DNA of 16,912 nucleotides from a bacterium (GTDB lineage: Bacteria; Ratteibacteria; UBA8468; B48-G9; DTJG01): contig JAOAAW010000073.1 in assembly GCA_026418655.1 (NCBI GenBank), positions 1-16,912 of the forward strand, in the 5' to 3' direction. A program made the position numbers and the translations under genes. Positions 8,651 to 15,442 of this stretch are shown piece after piece. The stretch's first letter is position 1. Each line of letters begins with the position of its first letter. Below the pieces are notes generated by a model. That model was not told the origin of the DNA, ran no database searches, and saw only the letters and a list, made by a program, of their open reading frames with translations.

Positions 8651-11188
8651 TTATCTCTCAACGAGGATGAAATCCATTCCTCTGAATTTTACCCATACAC
8701 CTGAGCCTTCTCTCTTAACAACATCTCCTCTTACACTGCGAACTGTCTTTGTCTTACCAATGTCAATCCAGACCAGGGTCTCACCAATGTTTTCCCATTC
8801 AGGGAAAACAAGTTCCTCTGGTCTTTTGCCGAAATGATAATCAAAAACTGTAATTACCTGCTTATTACCCTTAAATCTTTTTCTTGCAACCACCATATCT
8901 TTTTCGATATTACAAACACGTTTTATCCCTGCCTCCCTTACAAATTTCGTTGCAAATTCTCTGATAGCGGTTGAAAAATTATGTCCGACATGCAATCGGG
9001 ACCAGTCGGGCTTGTCCTTCTCTTCTTCGTCTCTTTGATAGGAAACTCCAAGAAGAAAACCTGTTATCATCACCCTGCCTTTACCTTCATTAATTTCAAT
9101 TGCTGCAGGAGTACTGTCCCTGTATCTGAGAAGAACCTTTGCGGCTGAAGGAATCTTCATTTCTGCCTTCTGTGATATCACAGGAAACCTTACAGAAGAA
9201 TCATTGTCCATTGCTTCGTCAAGTAAACCATGTCTTAAAAGATGGGCAAGGCTCCCGATATCCGCAGATTTCTTTATAGAAACACTATAATCCTTAAAAC
9301 TTTTCCCAATTTCCATTGGTCTGTTATATTCATCCTTCAATAATCCTCCGTCCACTACTAAATTTCCACCTTTTTCAACCCATTTTCTTATCAAATCAAA
9401 TGTTTTCCTTTCGACATATGCAAAAGGCATGTAAAGAACTTTAAAGTTTTTCAGAATTCCATCATCAACATCATAGCTTGAAATAATATCCACATTATAG
9501 TTTGAATGAAGGAGTATTAAATACAGGGCGACAAGCTCCTGATGGAGTGATGGATCCCATATTTCCTGAGCAGGTGTCCATAGTATTGCAACTTCTGCTT
9601 TTTCTTGTTTTGAGCCATAGAGGTAATCTTCTGCTTCAGCAAATTCACGGTGCACAATTGCAAATTCCCGTAGAAGATCTCTTACAATTTCATTTGCATA
9701 GTTTTCATTTCCCCACATTCCACCATAGCTGTACCAGTGAAAATGTTCCATACCCCTTGCCGCAAGTTCATATACCTGGAAATGATTCAGAAAACAGGGA
9801 TATGATCCCCTTGCTGTTGTAATGTATGCACCCATAGGACCATTTCTAACCTGACTGCGCATCATATCAGCATACCAGGAAAATATGCCCTGCAGGTAAA
9901 AGTTATACCATGGAGTTGGTTCTCCATAAATCCCTTTCAGACCCTCCTTACTATAAGCAAGCCAGAAATCCCATCCATGTCCATCATACCCACCACCAAG
10001 AACACCAGCAGCAGGCCAGTTCGGAGAGATTATAAATGCGTCAGGATAGTATTTTTGAGTAATCTTACCTGTTTCTGCCATAAGGTCTGTTAAATACTCC
10101 ATCCTTGCCCGATTAAGCCAGTAGAATAAAGCAGGATTGTTTTTCTTCAAAAATTCTCTATATGGCGGTATTGCTCCTTCTGGTATCAAGCGAATATCTT
10201 CATAATCTTTAACTCCTATATCAGAAAGTGGAACATTCATTTTTTTGAAATAAGAAACAACAAGGTTCTTAATCTGACTGTCAAGAGCGATAAATTCTTC
10301 AAAGGAACCCGAAGATATTTCATCATCTCCATGAACAACCTTCACATTGTTCCTGTTTATTCTGCGATAGTATGTATCAAGAGAACGCAATGCTGTGGTT
10401 GCATATTCCCGTCTTTTTTTCTCAAACCCGTCATAGTTCAAAGGCCAGCTGCTCAAACCCCAGTGATCAACATACAAAAATCCCATTTCTTTGACCGTCT
10501 CGCTTAAAAACAGAGAGTTTTCAGTGTCAAAAAAACAGTTGAGTCCAAGCTCCTTAAGAAGCAAAAGGTTTTTCCTCACCCATTCAGGCTCATCATCCTC
10601 TTTACAACCGAAGTCAGTTGAAAACGCAATGAGTTTTGGATTTTTCTTTAGTGGATAATCTTTCATTTCGGTTTTGATATACTGAATAGTTTCCTCTATA
10701 AATTCATTTGATGTCTTAAGGGTAAGAACAGGTGGTTTTGCACTCTCAGGGAAATAATAAAGATAAATATGATAAGTTTTAGGCTTTTCATTCCACAAGA
10801 ATGAGCGAGAAATCTCCTGGGTTTTATTTTTTACCCTTACATCTATCTCACAAAAGGATGAATTACCGGATTCATTATAAATATGAAGAACCTTTCCATA
10901 AGCAGGCATTTTCATCCAGCCGGTTTCTTGGTCTTTCAACAACCATAACTCTTTAGAGGGTTTTTCAGCAGTTAGACCATTTTTGCTTGCATAACCAAGG
11001 AGTGGAAGAAAATCCCAGTCCTTATAACCATTGAAATCCGCCATGCATCTTGAAACTTTGAAGGAGTAGGTTGAAGGTACATCAGAAAGGTTTCTAATTC
11101 TAACTTCAAGAGTAAATTTGTCTTCGCAATGAAGAAGATGGCAGATAAAAAAAGAAAGGAAAAAAACTAATTGTGCTTTACCCTTCAT
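8651..11188 (-). CDS. Secreted glycosidase-like protein with GH42-type trimerisation domain
   Basis: This 845-residue exported protein is probably carbohydrate-active. The first 21 residues form a signal peptide (MKGKAQLVFFLSFFICHLLHC). A beta-rich region (to about 160) leads into a TIM-barrel-like part (about 185-500) with HGDDEISSGSFEEF (286-299), FIISPNWPAAG and YGEPTPWYNF as candidate active-site loops. Residues about 530-620 (AEVAILWTPAQE, then FKVLYMPFAYVERKTFDLI, then KWVEKGGNLVVDGG) resemble the Rossmann-like trimerisation domain of GH42 beta-galactosidases. The C-terminus is beta-rich. Cys21 is not a proper lipobox because His precedes it, so I do not call a lipoprotein. The start has a poor ribosome site 37 nt after the prepilin stop. 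Substrate unknown; a galactoside- or uronate-containing polysaccharide is plausible. Confidence 0.78.
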   Translation of the reverse strand: MKGKAQLVFFLSFFICHLLHCEDKFTLEVRIRNLSDVPSTYSFKVSRCMADFNGYKDWDFLPLLGYASKNGLTAEKPSKELWLLKDQETGWMKMPAYGKVLHIYNESGNSSFCEIDVRVKNKTQEISRSFLWNEKPKTYHIYLYYFPESAKPPVLTLKTSNEFIEETIQYIKTEMKDYPLKKNPKLIAFSTDFGCKEDDEPEWVRKNLLLLKELGLNCFFDTENSLFLSETVKEMGFLYVDHWGLSSWPLNYDGFEKKRREYATTALRSLDTYYRRINRNNVKVVHGDDEISSGSFEEFIALDSQIKNLVVSYFKKMNVPLSDIGVKDYEDIRLIPEGAIPPYREFLKKNNPALFYWLNRARMEYLTDLMAETGKITQKYYPDAFIISPNWPAAGVLGGGYDGHGWDFWLAYSKEGLKGIYGEPTPWYNFYLQGIFSWYADMMRSQVRNGPMGAYITTARGSYPCFLNHFQVYELAARGMEHFHWYSYGGMWGNENYANEIVRDLLREFAIVHREFAEAEDYLYGSKQEKAEVAILWTPAQEIWDPSLHQELVALYLILLHSNYNVDIISSYDVDDGILKNFKVLYMPFAYVERKTFDLIRKWVEKGGNLVVDGGLLKDEYNRPMEIGKSFKDYSVSIKKSADIGSLAHLLRHGLLDEAMDNDSSVRFPVISQKAEMKIPSAAKVLLRYRDSTPAAIEINEGKGRVMITGFLLGVSYQRDEEEKDKPDWSRLHVGHNFSTAIREFATKFVREAGIKRVCNIEKDMVVARKRFKGNKQVITVFDYHFGKRPEELVFPEWENIGETLVWIDIGKTKTVRSVRGDVVKREGSGVWVKFRGMDFILVER

Positions 11189-11225
11189 TCGTTATACCAA
11201 ACTTAGAATTCCTTCAAATCAGTTA

Positions 11226-11933
11226 TTATGGCCAGGCACTTTCCCCGTATTCCTGTCTGGTAACGGCCTTTGCATGCCCATCCACATACACCATATTAAC
11301 CAATTCAATGTTCCTGTGCCTTGAACCGCCATAAAAACCACCGGTTAACACCCTATCAAAATAACCGAGTGCTCCAGAGGAAAGAGATGGTGCAACATTC
11401 CCGTAAGGACATTCAAAAAATAACGCTGTCTGTGCTGGCTTTGGAACCTTGCCAAGTTTTTTTGCAATGTTGGGAAGATTGGGGTTATAAGAATAATCTC
11501 CTAAATAGCCATATGCACCATTGTATATTTCTCTTCCTTCAAATTCGCCGCAGGGACATCTGACAACACCAAATGAATCCCTGAGAACATAATCATCACT
11601 GTACCACACTGTGCCACCCCAGACAATTCTGGCGTTTGTGAGATACTTCTGTTCAATCAATGTTCTCAAAAAACCAGTGGCAAACCAGTTTGAACCATTG
11701 ACACATGTTCCTCTATCAGCTGCTCTACCACTGAGATATGGAAACCAGTTTTCATTGTTGTCATTGAGATACATCTGCACTGCAAGGCCTATCTGTTTGA
11801 GATTTGCAAGGCATGTTGACATGCGCGCCTGCTCCCTTGCCCTTGTAAGAACAGGAAGCAGCATTGCGGCAAGAATCGCGATAATTGCTATCACAACGAG
11901 GAGTTCAATAAGCGTGAATCCCTTTTTCTTCAT
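11226..11933 (-). CDS. Prepilin-like protein (DUF1559-like), second of pair
   Basis: This is an exported type IV pilin-like or type II pseudopilin-like protein of 235 residues. The N-terminus MKKKGFTLIELL is a class III signal: prepilin peptidase should cut after Gly5 and methylate the new Phe. Glu sits at position 5 of the mature form, and a hydrophobic helix follows. CLANLKQIGLAVQMYLNDN and the CPCGEFEG segment are typical of the PVC-type family with a globular beta C-terminus. The family's H-x9-DG motif appears in altered form, RHRNIELVNMVYVDGHA, with eleven residues between His and Asp-Gly. A near-perfect ribosome site, AAAGGAGGTGAT (11939-11950), precedes the start. It follows the first prepilin gene by 25 nt and is co-transcribed with it. 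Function: minor pilin or pseudopilin, possibly holding secreted enzymes at the surface (inference). Confidence 0.9.
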   Translation of the reverse strand: MKKKGFTLIELLVVIAIIAILAAMLLPVLTRAREQARMSTCLANLKQIGLAVQMYLNDNNENWFPYLSGRAADRGTCVNGSNWFATGFLRTLIEQKYLTNARIVWGGTVWYSDDYVLRDSFGVVRCPCGEFEGREIYNGAYGYLGDYSYNPNLPNIAKKLGKVPKPAQTALFFECPYGNVAPSLSSGALGYFDRVLTGGFYGGSRHRNIELVNMVYVDGHAKAVTRQEYGESAWP

Positions 11934-11938
11934 TATAA

Positions 11939-11950
11939 ATCACCTCCTTT
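11939..11950 (-). promoter_or_regulatory. Near-perfect Shine-Dalgarno before second prepilin
   Basis: The reverse strand reads AAAGGAGGTGAT, fully complementary to the 3' end of bacterial 16S rRNA. It lies about nine bases before the ATG at 11933. Most other genes on this strand have far weaker sites, so this gene is probably made in excess relative to its downstream neighbours. Confidence 0.85.
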
Positions 11951-11958
11951 ATCATATT

Positions 11959-12615
11959 TCAGTCATTCTTATTCAGAGTCCATATCCCATGTCCACCCAG
12001 AGACCCTCCCGGCACGTAACCAGGAGCAGAATCTTCTACCAGCCGTGTTACAGGCAGTGCGCTTACATGATAATCAAACCACAAAATCGGAATCATCTTT
12101 GCGTGAGTATTGTCATCATTGATATAAGCATGCCACATATGCGATGGCTGAGTGTATGCATCATACCACTGACCCGGCCAGAGATCTCCACCCCATCCCA
12201 TCTGGTCATAAACATAGATAGTATTTGAAAAATCCACAGGATTATTATAAAAATCTGTTTCATAGCCAGCGTTGAGATTATAATTCATAGAATAACTTCT
12301 GTATCCAGCAGTTCTGGTCCAGGCAACCTTTCTTCTGTCAGAGGGACATTTGAAAATTAACCAGTTCTTAACATATCCAAGGTCATAAAGTGCATACATC
12401 CAGAATCCACCAGCACAATTGTACAATGGAATGCGGTGGTCATAGTCCTCGCGATAAACTGACATTGCCAGTCCAATCTGTTTGAGATTGTTCAGGCATG
12501 TTGCCATCCTGGCTTTTTCTCTTGCTCTTGAAAGAGCTGGCAGCAGCATTGCGGCAAGAATAGCTATGATTGCTATCACAACCAGCAATTCTATGAGAGT
12601 GAATCCTTTTTTCAT
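11959..12615 (-). CDS. Prepilin-like protein (DUF1559-like), first of pair
   Basis: This is a 218-residue exported prepilin-like protein, paralogous to the gene just downstream. MKKGFTLIELLVVIAIIAIL gives a prepilin peptidase site after Gly4, Glu at mature position 5, and a long hydrophobic helix. CLNNLKQIGLAMSVYREDYD and FKCPSDRR follow as in the PVC-type family. Near the C-terminus THAKMIPILWFDYHVS keeps the H-x9-D spacing of the H-x9-DG motif, but Gly is replaced by Tyr. The open frame extends upstream to 12747. The ATG at 12615 is chosen because AAAGGAGGTGA stands eight bases before it and the promoter at 12650-12678 lies inside the longer frame. It is the first gene of the long leftward cluster. 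Function: structural or minor pilin, or pseudopilin. Confidence 0.92.
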   Translation of the reverse strand: MKKGFTLIELLVVIAIIAILAAMLLPALSRAREKARMATCLNNLKQIGLAMSVYREDYDHRIPLYNCAGGFWMYALYDLGYVKNWLIFKCPSDRRKVAWTRTAGYRSYSMNYNLNAGYETDFYNNPVDFSNTIYVYDQMGWGGDLWPGQWYDAYTQPSHMWHAYINDDNTHAKMIPILWFDYHVSALPVTRLVEDSAPGYVPGGSLGGHGIWTLNKND

Positions 12616-12620
12616 CTTTC

Positions 12621-12631
12621 TCACCTCCTTT
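12621..12631 (-). promoter_or_regulatory. Near-perfect Shine-Dalgarno that fixes the first prepilin start
   Basis: The reverse strand reads AAAGGAGGTGA, with the GGAGG core eight bases before the ATG at 12615. It rules out the longer upstream frame as the real start and implies heavy translation of the prepilin. Confidence 0.85.
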
Positions 12632-12635
12632 TTGA

Positions 12636-12649
12636 GTTCCCTGTGGAAC
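12636..12649. promoter_or_regulatory. Inverted repeat at the prepilin transcription start
   Basis: GTTCC-CTGT-GGAAC is a perfect 5-bp inverted repeat with a 4-base centre. It lies immediately after the -10 element of the prepilin promoter, so it covers the expected start point near 12643. It could be a repressor site or a short 5'-end hairpin in the mRNA. Which of these it is cannot be read from one copy. Confidence 0.4.
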
Positions 12650-12678
12650 AATTTATCACTACCAGGTATTCGTGTCAA
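12650..12678 (-). promoter_or_regulatory. Sigma70-type promoter of the prepilin-headed operon
   Basis: The reverse strand carries a perfect TTGACA (12673-12678), then a 17-bp spacer, then TAAATT (12650-12655). The -10 is imperfect but is preceded by TGA, the extended -10 arrangement. Transcription should begin about 12643, giving a leader of roughly 28 nt that contains the strong ribosome site. No terminator is obvious between here and the MFS genes, so this may drive the whole leftward cluster. Confidence 0.75.
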
Positions 12679-12733
12679 GTACACACAATTATCGTCTGAC
12701 ATATTCATGATGTAAAAAAACACAAAAAGAACT

Positions 12734-12751
12734 AAATGTTTAAACACATTT
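12734..12751 (-). terminator. Weak terminator-like hairpin downstream of the ceramidase-like gene
   Basis: On the reverse strand AAATGT and ACATTT can pair around a six-base loop. A T-rich stretch follows (T-runs at 12714-12728). The stem has one GC pair only, and it lies about 150 nt after the stop codon, so it is a weak candidate for ending the ceramidase-like transcript. The rest of the 12679-12898 spacer shows nothing I can name. Confidence 0.25.
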
Positions 12752-12898
12752 CACACAAATTATCATGAACAAAATGCAGCAAAGATAAGCCGTTTACCAA
12801 TATTCTGTCCATTTTGGGTCTGTCTTAAAAATATTTATTCTTGTTTTTTACAAGGGTAATATGGTTTTATAATTTATAATTAGTCCTTATACCTTTAT

Positions 12899-14269
12899 CT
12901 AAAAAACCTCATTCAATAGAGAAAGGGTATTTTCTATTATTATTCCAAATGCATCAGGTGCAAGCTTTGACCAGTATCCAAATTTTGCTTCATGTCCACC
13001 CCTTTTCAATGCCTGGGGTGTTGGAATATATCCAACATATTGATTAACTGCATGTGCAAAAAATGTAAATCTTGCAGGGGAATGAACCTTTATTTCAAGC
13101 TGTCCCTCAACAAACATCTCGCCAGGTAATCCGATTATCGCACAATCACCTATTCTAAAAACCTGTATTTCGTAAGTAAAATCTCCTCTTTTCCGGGTAT
13201 ATTCAACACTCATAATAGATGCAGATTCAAACCATTCAGGATCTATCCTTTCAGGATGATTCTCAAGCATTTTTGGTAATGGATTTTTCTCTAAGTACTC
13301 TCTTGCTCTTGCAGTTATCTCAGGTTCGCTCCGCAAAGGTATTTTTATTTTTTTTGACCTGAATTCAAGAATTTCTGAATCAGAAAACACAATGCGTGGA
13401 ATTATGTCCGCTGTAATTTTACCAAGCGTCTTTCCCATTTTTTTATGGTCTGGATAAAAATCAGGAGTAAATGCGGACCACGGATTGATATTTCCACAGC
13501 AACCATTAAAAACAAGGCAATTTGTATTGAATTTTTTTTCAACTTCCTCAATCCAAGCACCCGGCCAGTCTGCAGAAATAGCATAATGGCTTGTTGCAAA
13601 AACATTAACCGGATGGCAAGTAAAATGTAGTATGGCTGAGTTAATTTTCATGTCAGCCGACCTGAAGCACAGGACTCCAATTTCAGGGTCAATAGGACCT
13701 TCGATGTACTTGATATCCAGTGGTCCCAGAGGATGCTGACTACGACTGAAAAACCATGGCATCCTGACCTTATCGCCTTTCAAAACCGCTCTTCTGTTAA
13801 ACGCCAATCCATCTGATACAGCAGTTCCTGCTCCAATTGCAACAGGTGTAAGAGAATCATTTGCAATTTTTATTGCTTCACAGGTTTTTTCAAAAATATA
13901 CTGATAGGTTCTTTTCTCTCCGCCCCTGAGATACTCAAGTTCATCAGGTAATTCAGGGAAATCAGGGTCAAGCATGAAATGGCCCAGGGATGGAGCAGAA
14001 TGGTTCTGAAGGGCATGAACCATCACAGCATCCCGAGAAAATCCAAGTCCTTCAGCAAACTGCCTTATCCTTTCAGAATATTCTTCTGTAACAATCGTCA
14101 CATCAAGAGCGACAAAACACACCTTTTTCCCTGAACTTTCAATAACTAAAACCCTGGTAAAAATATCGTCCATCACACTTTCAAAGAATCTTTTTGCGCC
14201 TGTACCTGCACCACCCAGATGGGTAGAAAAGCAAGGTGTGATTCTAATTGCCGCAAATCCGGTTTTCAT
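12899..14269 (-). CDS. Neutral ceramidase-like hydrolase (ceramidase N-terminal domain), no signal peptide
   Basis: This 456-residue protein matches the N-terminal domain of neutral/alkaline non-lysosomal ceramidases, zinc amidases that split ceramide into sphingosine and fatty acid. Family-like landmarks in order are GFAAIRITPC at the start, VCFVALDVTIV, the histidine loop HALQNHSAPSLGH (ceramidases have a THTHSGP-type loop here), ILHFTCHPVN with the next zinc histidine, and FNGCCGNINPW. True ceramidases are about 650 residues or longer with a signal peptide and an Ig-like C-terminal domain. This one lacks both, so it is probably cytosolic and its substrate may be another amide. Such stand-alone domains are widespread in Planctomycetes and related groups and often lie beside carbohydrate genes. 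AAAAGGA precedes the ATG. It has its own promoter, divergent from the nitroreductase gene. Confidence 0.85.
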   Translation of the reverse strand: MKTGFAAIRITPCFSTHLGGAGTGAKRFFESVMDDIFTRVLVIESSGKKVCFVALDVTIVTEEYSERIRQFAEGLGFSRDAVMVHALQNHSAPSLGHFMLDPDFPELPDELEYLRGGEKRTYQYIFEKTCEAIKIANDSLTPVAIGAGTAVSDGLAFNRRAVLKGDKVRMPWFFSRSQHPLGPLDIKYIEGPIDPEIGVLCFRSADMKINSAILHFTCHPVNVFATSHYAISADWPGAWIEEVEKKFNTNCLVFNGCCGNINPWSAFTPDFYPDHKKMGKTLGKITADIIPRIVFSDSEILEFRSKKIKIPLRSEPEITARAREYLEKNPLPKMLENHPERIDPEWFESASIMSVEYTRKRGDFTYEIQVFRIGDCAIIGLPGEMFVEGQLEIKVHSPARFTFFAHAVNQYVGYIPTPQALKRGGHEAKFGYWSKLAPDAFGIIIENTLSLLNEVF

Positions 14270-14288
14270 AAAGATCCTTTTGAACAGT

Positions 14289-14316
14289 ATTTTATCTCAA
14301 ATTTTACTGGTCTCAA
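14289..14316 (-). promoter_or_regulatory. Promoter of the ceramidase-like gene
   Basis: The reverse strand has TTGAGA (14311-14316), one mismatch from the -35 consensus, then 16 bp, then TAAAAT (14289-14294). The expected start is about 14282, 13 nt before the ATG at 14269. It interleaves with the plus-strand promoter, so the two genes may compete or share a regulator. Confidence 0.6.
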
Positions 14317-14332
14317 ATATTCATGATAAAAT
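14303..14332 (+). promoter_or_regulatory. Promoter of the nitroreductase gene
   Basis: TAAAAT (14327-14332) is preceded by TGA, an extended -10. A 4-of-6 -35 match, TTTACT (14303-14308), stands 18 bp upstream. Transcription should start near 14339 and give a leader of about 15 nt holding AGGAGGT. Confidence 0.5.
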
Positions 14333-14353
14333 TACTTGAAACTAGGAGGTAAT

Positions 14354-14995
14354 ATGAGAAAAAAATTCTTGATGACTGCACTATTGGTGGGTGTTCTGGT
14401 TTTTGCTGCAGAACAAACTGTTCAACAGGTTCAACTTCCAAAGCCGCAGATAAGCGGCGGGAAACCATTGATGGAAGTATTGAGCGCAAGAAAATCTTCC
14501 AGAGAATTCAGTGGAGAAGAACTTCCGCTTCAAACACTTTCAAATCTTCTATGGGCAGCATTCGGAATTAACAGACCTGAATCAGGAAAAAGAACCGCAC
14601 CATCAGCATCAAACTGGCAGGAGATTGACATTTATGTTGCAACAGCAAAGGCAGTTTATGTTTATGATGCGAAAAGCAATTCCTTGAAGCCAGTAATAGA
14701 AGAAGACTTGAGAGCTGATTTTGGAAGACAGGCATTTGTAAAAACTGCGCCTGTAGTACTTGCATATGTCGCTGATTATTCAAAAATGGGCAGAGCATCA
14801 CAGATAGACAAGGATTTTTATTCTGCTGTGGATACAGGGTTTATCAGCCAGAATGTTTATCTTTACTGTGCATCTGCAGGATTAAATACGGTTGTTCTTG
14901 GAATGGTTGACAGGGCAACACTTTCTCAAAAATTGGGATTGAAGAACGAACAGAAAATCATTCTTACTCAACCGGTCGGTTATCCCAAGAAATAA
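14354..14995 (+). CDS. Exported SagB/ThcOx-type nitroreductase-family protein
   Basis: This is a 213-residue flavin oxidoreductase-like protein of the nitroreductase superfamily, closest in pattern to the SagB/ThcOx group. The first 18 residues are a signal peptide (MRKKFLMTALLVGVLVFA, then AEQT), so it acts outside the cytosol. MEVLSARKSSREFSGEELPLQTLSNLLWAAFGIN is the family's N-terminal FMN-phosphate-binding block. PSASNWQEIDIYV matches the PSAGNxQP-type flavin loop, with Gly replaced by Ser. SAVDTGFISQNVYLYCASAGLNTV is the dimer-helix region, and GYPKK ends the chain. The frame could open at TTG 14336; ATG 14354 is chosen because AGGAGGT precedes it and the signal peptide then starts correctly. 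Similar exported homologs exist in anaerobes and PVC bacteria; their substrate is unknown. FMN loading outside the cytosol is an open question. Confidence 0.88.
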   Translation: MRKKFLMTALLVGVLVFAAEQTVQQVQLPKPQISGGKPLMEVLSARKSSREFSGEELPLQTLSNLLWAAFGINRPESGKRTAPSASNWQEIDIYVATAKAVYVYDAKSNSLKPVIEEDLRADFGRQAFVKTAPVVLAYVADYSKMGRASQIDKDFYSAVDTGFISQNVYLYCASAGLNTVVLGMVDRATLSQKLGLKNEQKIILTQPVGYPKK

Positions 14996-15124
14996 TAAAT
15001 TTTTTTTAGCTCCAACTCTCGCTCTGACTTCTATTATTTTTGTTCGTCTGCAAGAAAACAAAAGCTAATCTCATCTTTTTTGTATAGAAGGTGTTTATGG
15101 TGTTTTAGTTTTTATTTTCTTGTC
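14996..15124 (+). other. Spacer between nitroreductase and small membrane protein genes
   Basis: This AT-rich spacer has T-runs but no GC-rich hairpin, so I cannot identify a clear terminator for the nitroreductase gene. The only pairing seen is TTTTGTT with AACAAAA around 15038-15062, which is too AT-rich to call. No tRNA, riboswitch or reading frame of note is visible. Confidence 0.5.
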
Positions 15125-15154
15125 TTGACACCAGATTGAAAATGTCAGTATAAT
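15125..15154 (+). promoter_or_regulatory. Consensus sigma70 promoter abutting a start codon
   Basis: TTGACA (15125-15130) and TATAAT (15149-15154) are both perfect, separated by 18 bp. The expected start point, seven to eight bases after the -10, is G15161 or A15162, and the ATG of the small membrane protein is 15162-15164. The transcript would thus have no leader, or one base only. Embedded in the promoter is TGACA (15126-15130) facing TGTCA (15143-15147), a possible operator. Confidence 0.8.
15126..15147. promoter_or_regulatory. Candidate operator: TGACA-N12-TGTCA inverted repeat
   Basis: A perfect 5-bp inverted repeat spaced by 12 bases overlaps the -35 hexamer and fills the spacer of the consensus promoter. 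Half-sites on the same face of the helix at this spacing fit a dimeric repressor. A metal-responsive repressor such as a Fur/Zur member is a guess from the downstream genes; the bases do not match a Zur box I know. Confidence 0.35.
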
Positions 15155-15161
15155 TTGTTTG

Positions 15162-15428
15162 ATGAAGAAAGCCATTATCATACTATCCATGTTAGGGCTA
15201 CTGACGGTCTCAGGAATACACCTTATCCATATCCACACATGCATCCTGAACACACTCAATACAAACTGCTCTGTGTGCTTGAATCTGTCTGCTTTTTCTC
15301 CTTTTCCATTTCAAATTTTTATACTCTGTCTATCTATTTTTGCTATCTACGCACTGCACTTTTTGCATCTCGGTTTGAATAAAAACCATCTTCTCAGAAT
15401 TTTTCTTACCCGTGGTCCACCCGCCTGA
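15162..15428 (+). CDS. Small His/Cys membrane protein, probably leaderless
   Basis: I do not recognise a named family with certainty. The 88-residue protein has a hydrophobic helix or signal anchor at residues 4-22. A metal-ligand-rich loop follows with His20, His23, His25 and Cys27 (HLIHIHTC), then CSVC at 36-39. A second hydrophobic helix spans about 49-69, and the basic tail ends RIFLTRGPPA. Small proteins of this plan (H-rich, then CxxC, ending in a GPP-type tail) are often found beside metal-transport or outer-membrane receptor genes; this is from memory of context and not from a match. No ribosome site precedes the ATG. The perfect promoter ends seven bases upstream, so initiation on a leaderless mRNA is expected. 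The porin gene follows after 63 nt and is probably co-transcribed. A periplasm-facing metal sensor or chaperone role is inference. Confidence 0.7.
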   Translation: MKKAIIILSMLGLLTVSGIHLIHIHTCILNTLNTNCSVCLNLSAFSPFPFQIFILCLSIFAIYALHFLHLGLNKNHLLRIFLTRGPPA

Positions 15429-15442
15429 AAATTAGCTGAACT

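Noticed and set aside
11123..11188. Lipoprotein signal in the large secreted protein
   Set aside because: Cys21 is preceded by His, which does not fit a lipobox, so an ordinary signal peptide is more likely.
11611..12228. Plus-strand frame of 205 codons across the two prepilin genes
   Set aside because: It runs antisense through two well-supported prepilins and shows no recognisable domain or ribosome site.
12616..12747. Upstream extension of the first prepilin frame (44 extra codons)
   Set aside because: It contains the sigma70 promoter and the perfect ribosome site for the ATG at 12615, and the prepilin leader would be internal.
12840..12854. CTTGT/ACAAG hairpin about 45 nt after the ceramidase-like stop
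   Set aside because: The five-base stem is followed by AATAAATATTTTT and not by a clean T-run, so it is too weak to call a terminator.
15155..15382. Alternative frame of 75 codons overlapping the small membrane protein
   Set aside because: It would start before the mapped +1 position, has no signal or helix pattern, and is out of frame with the His/Cys protein that begins at the promoter.
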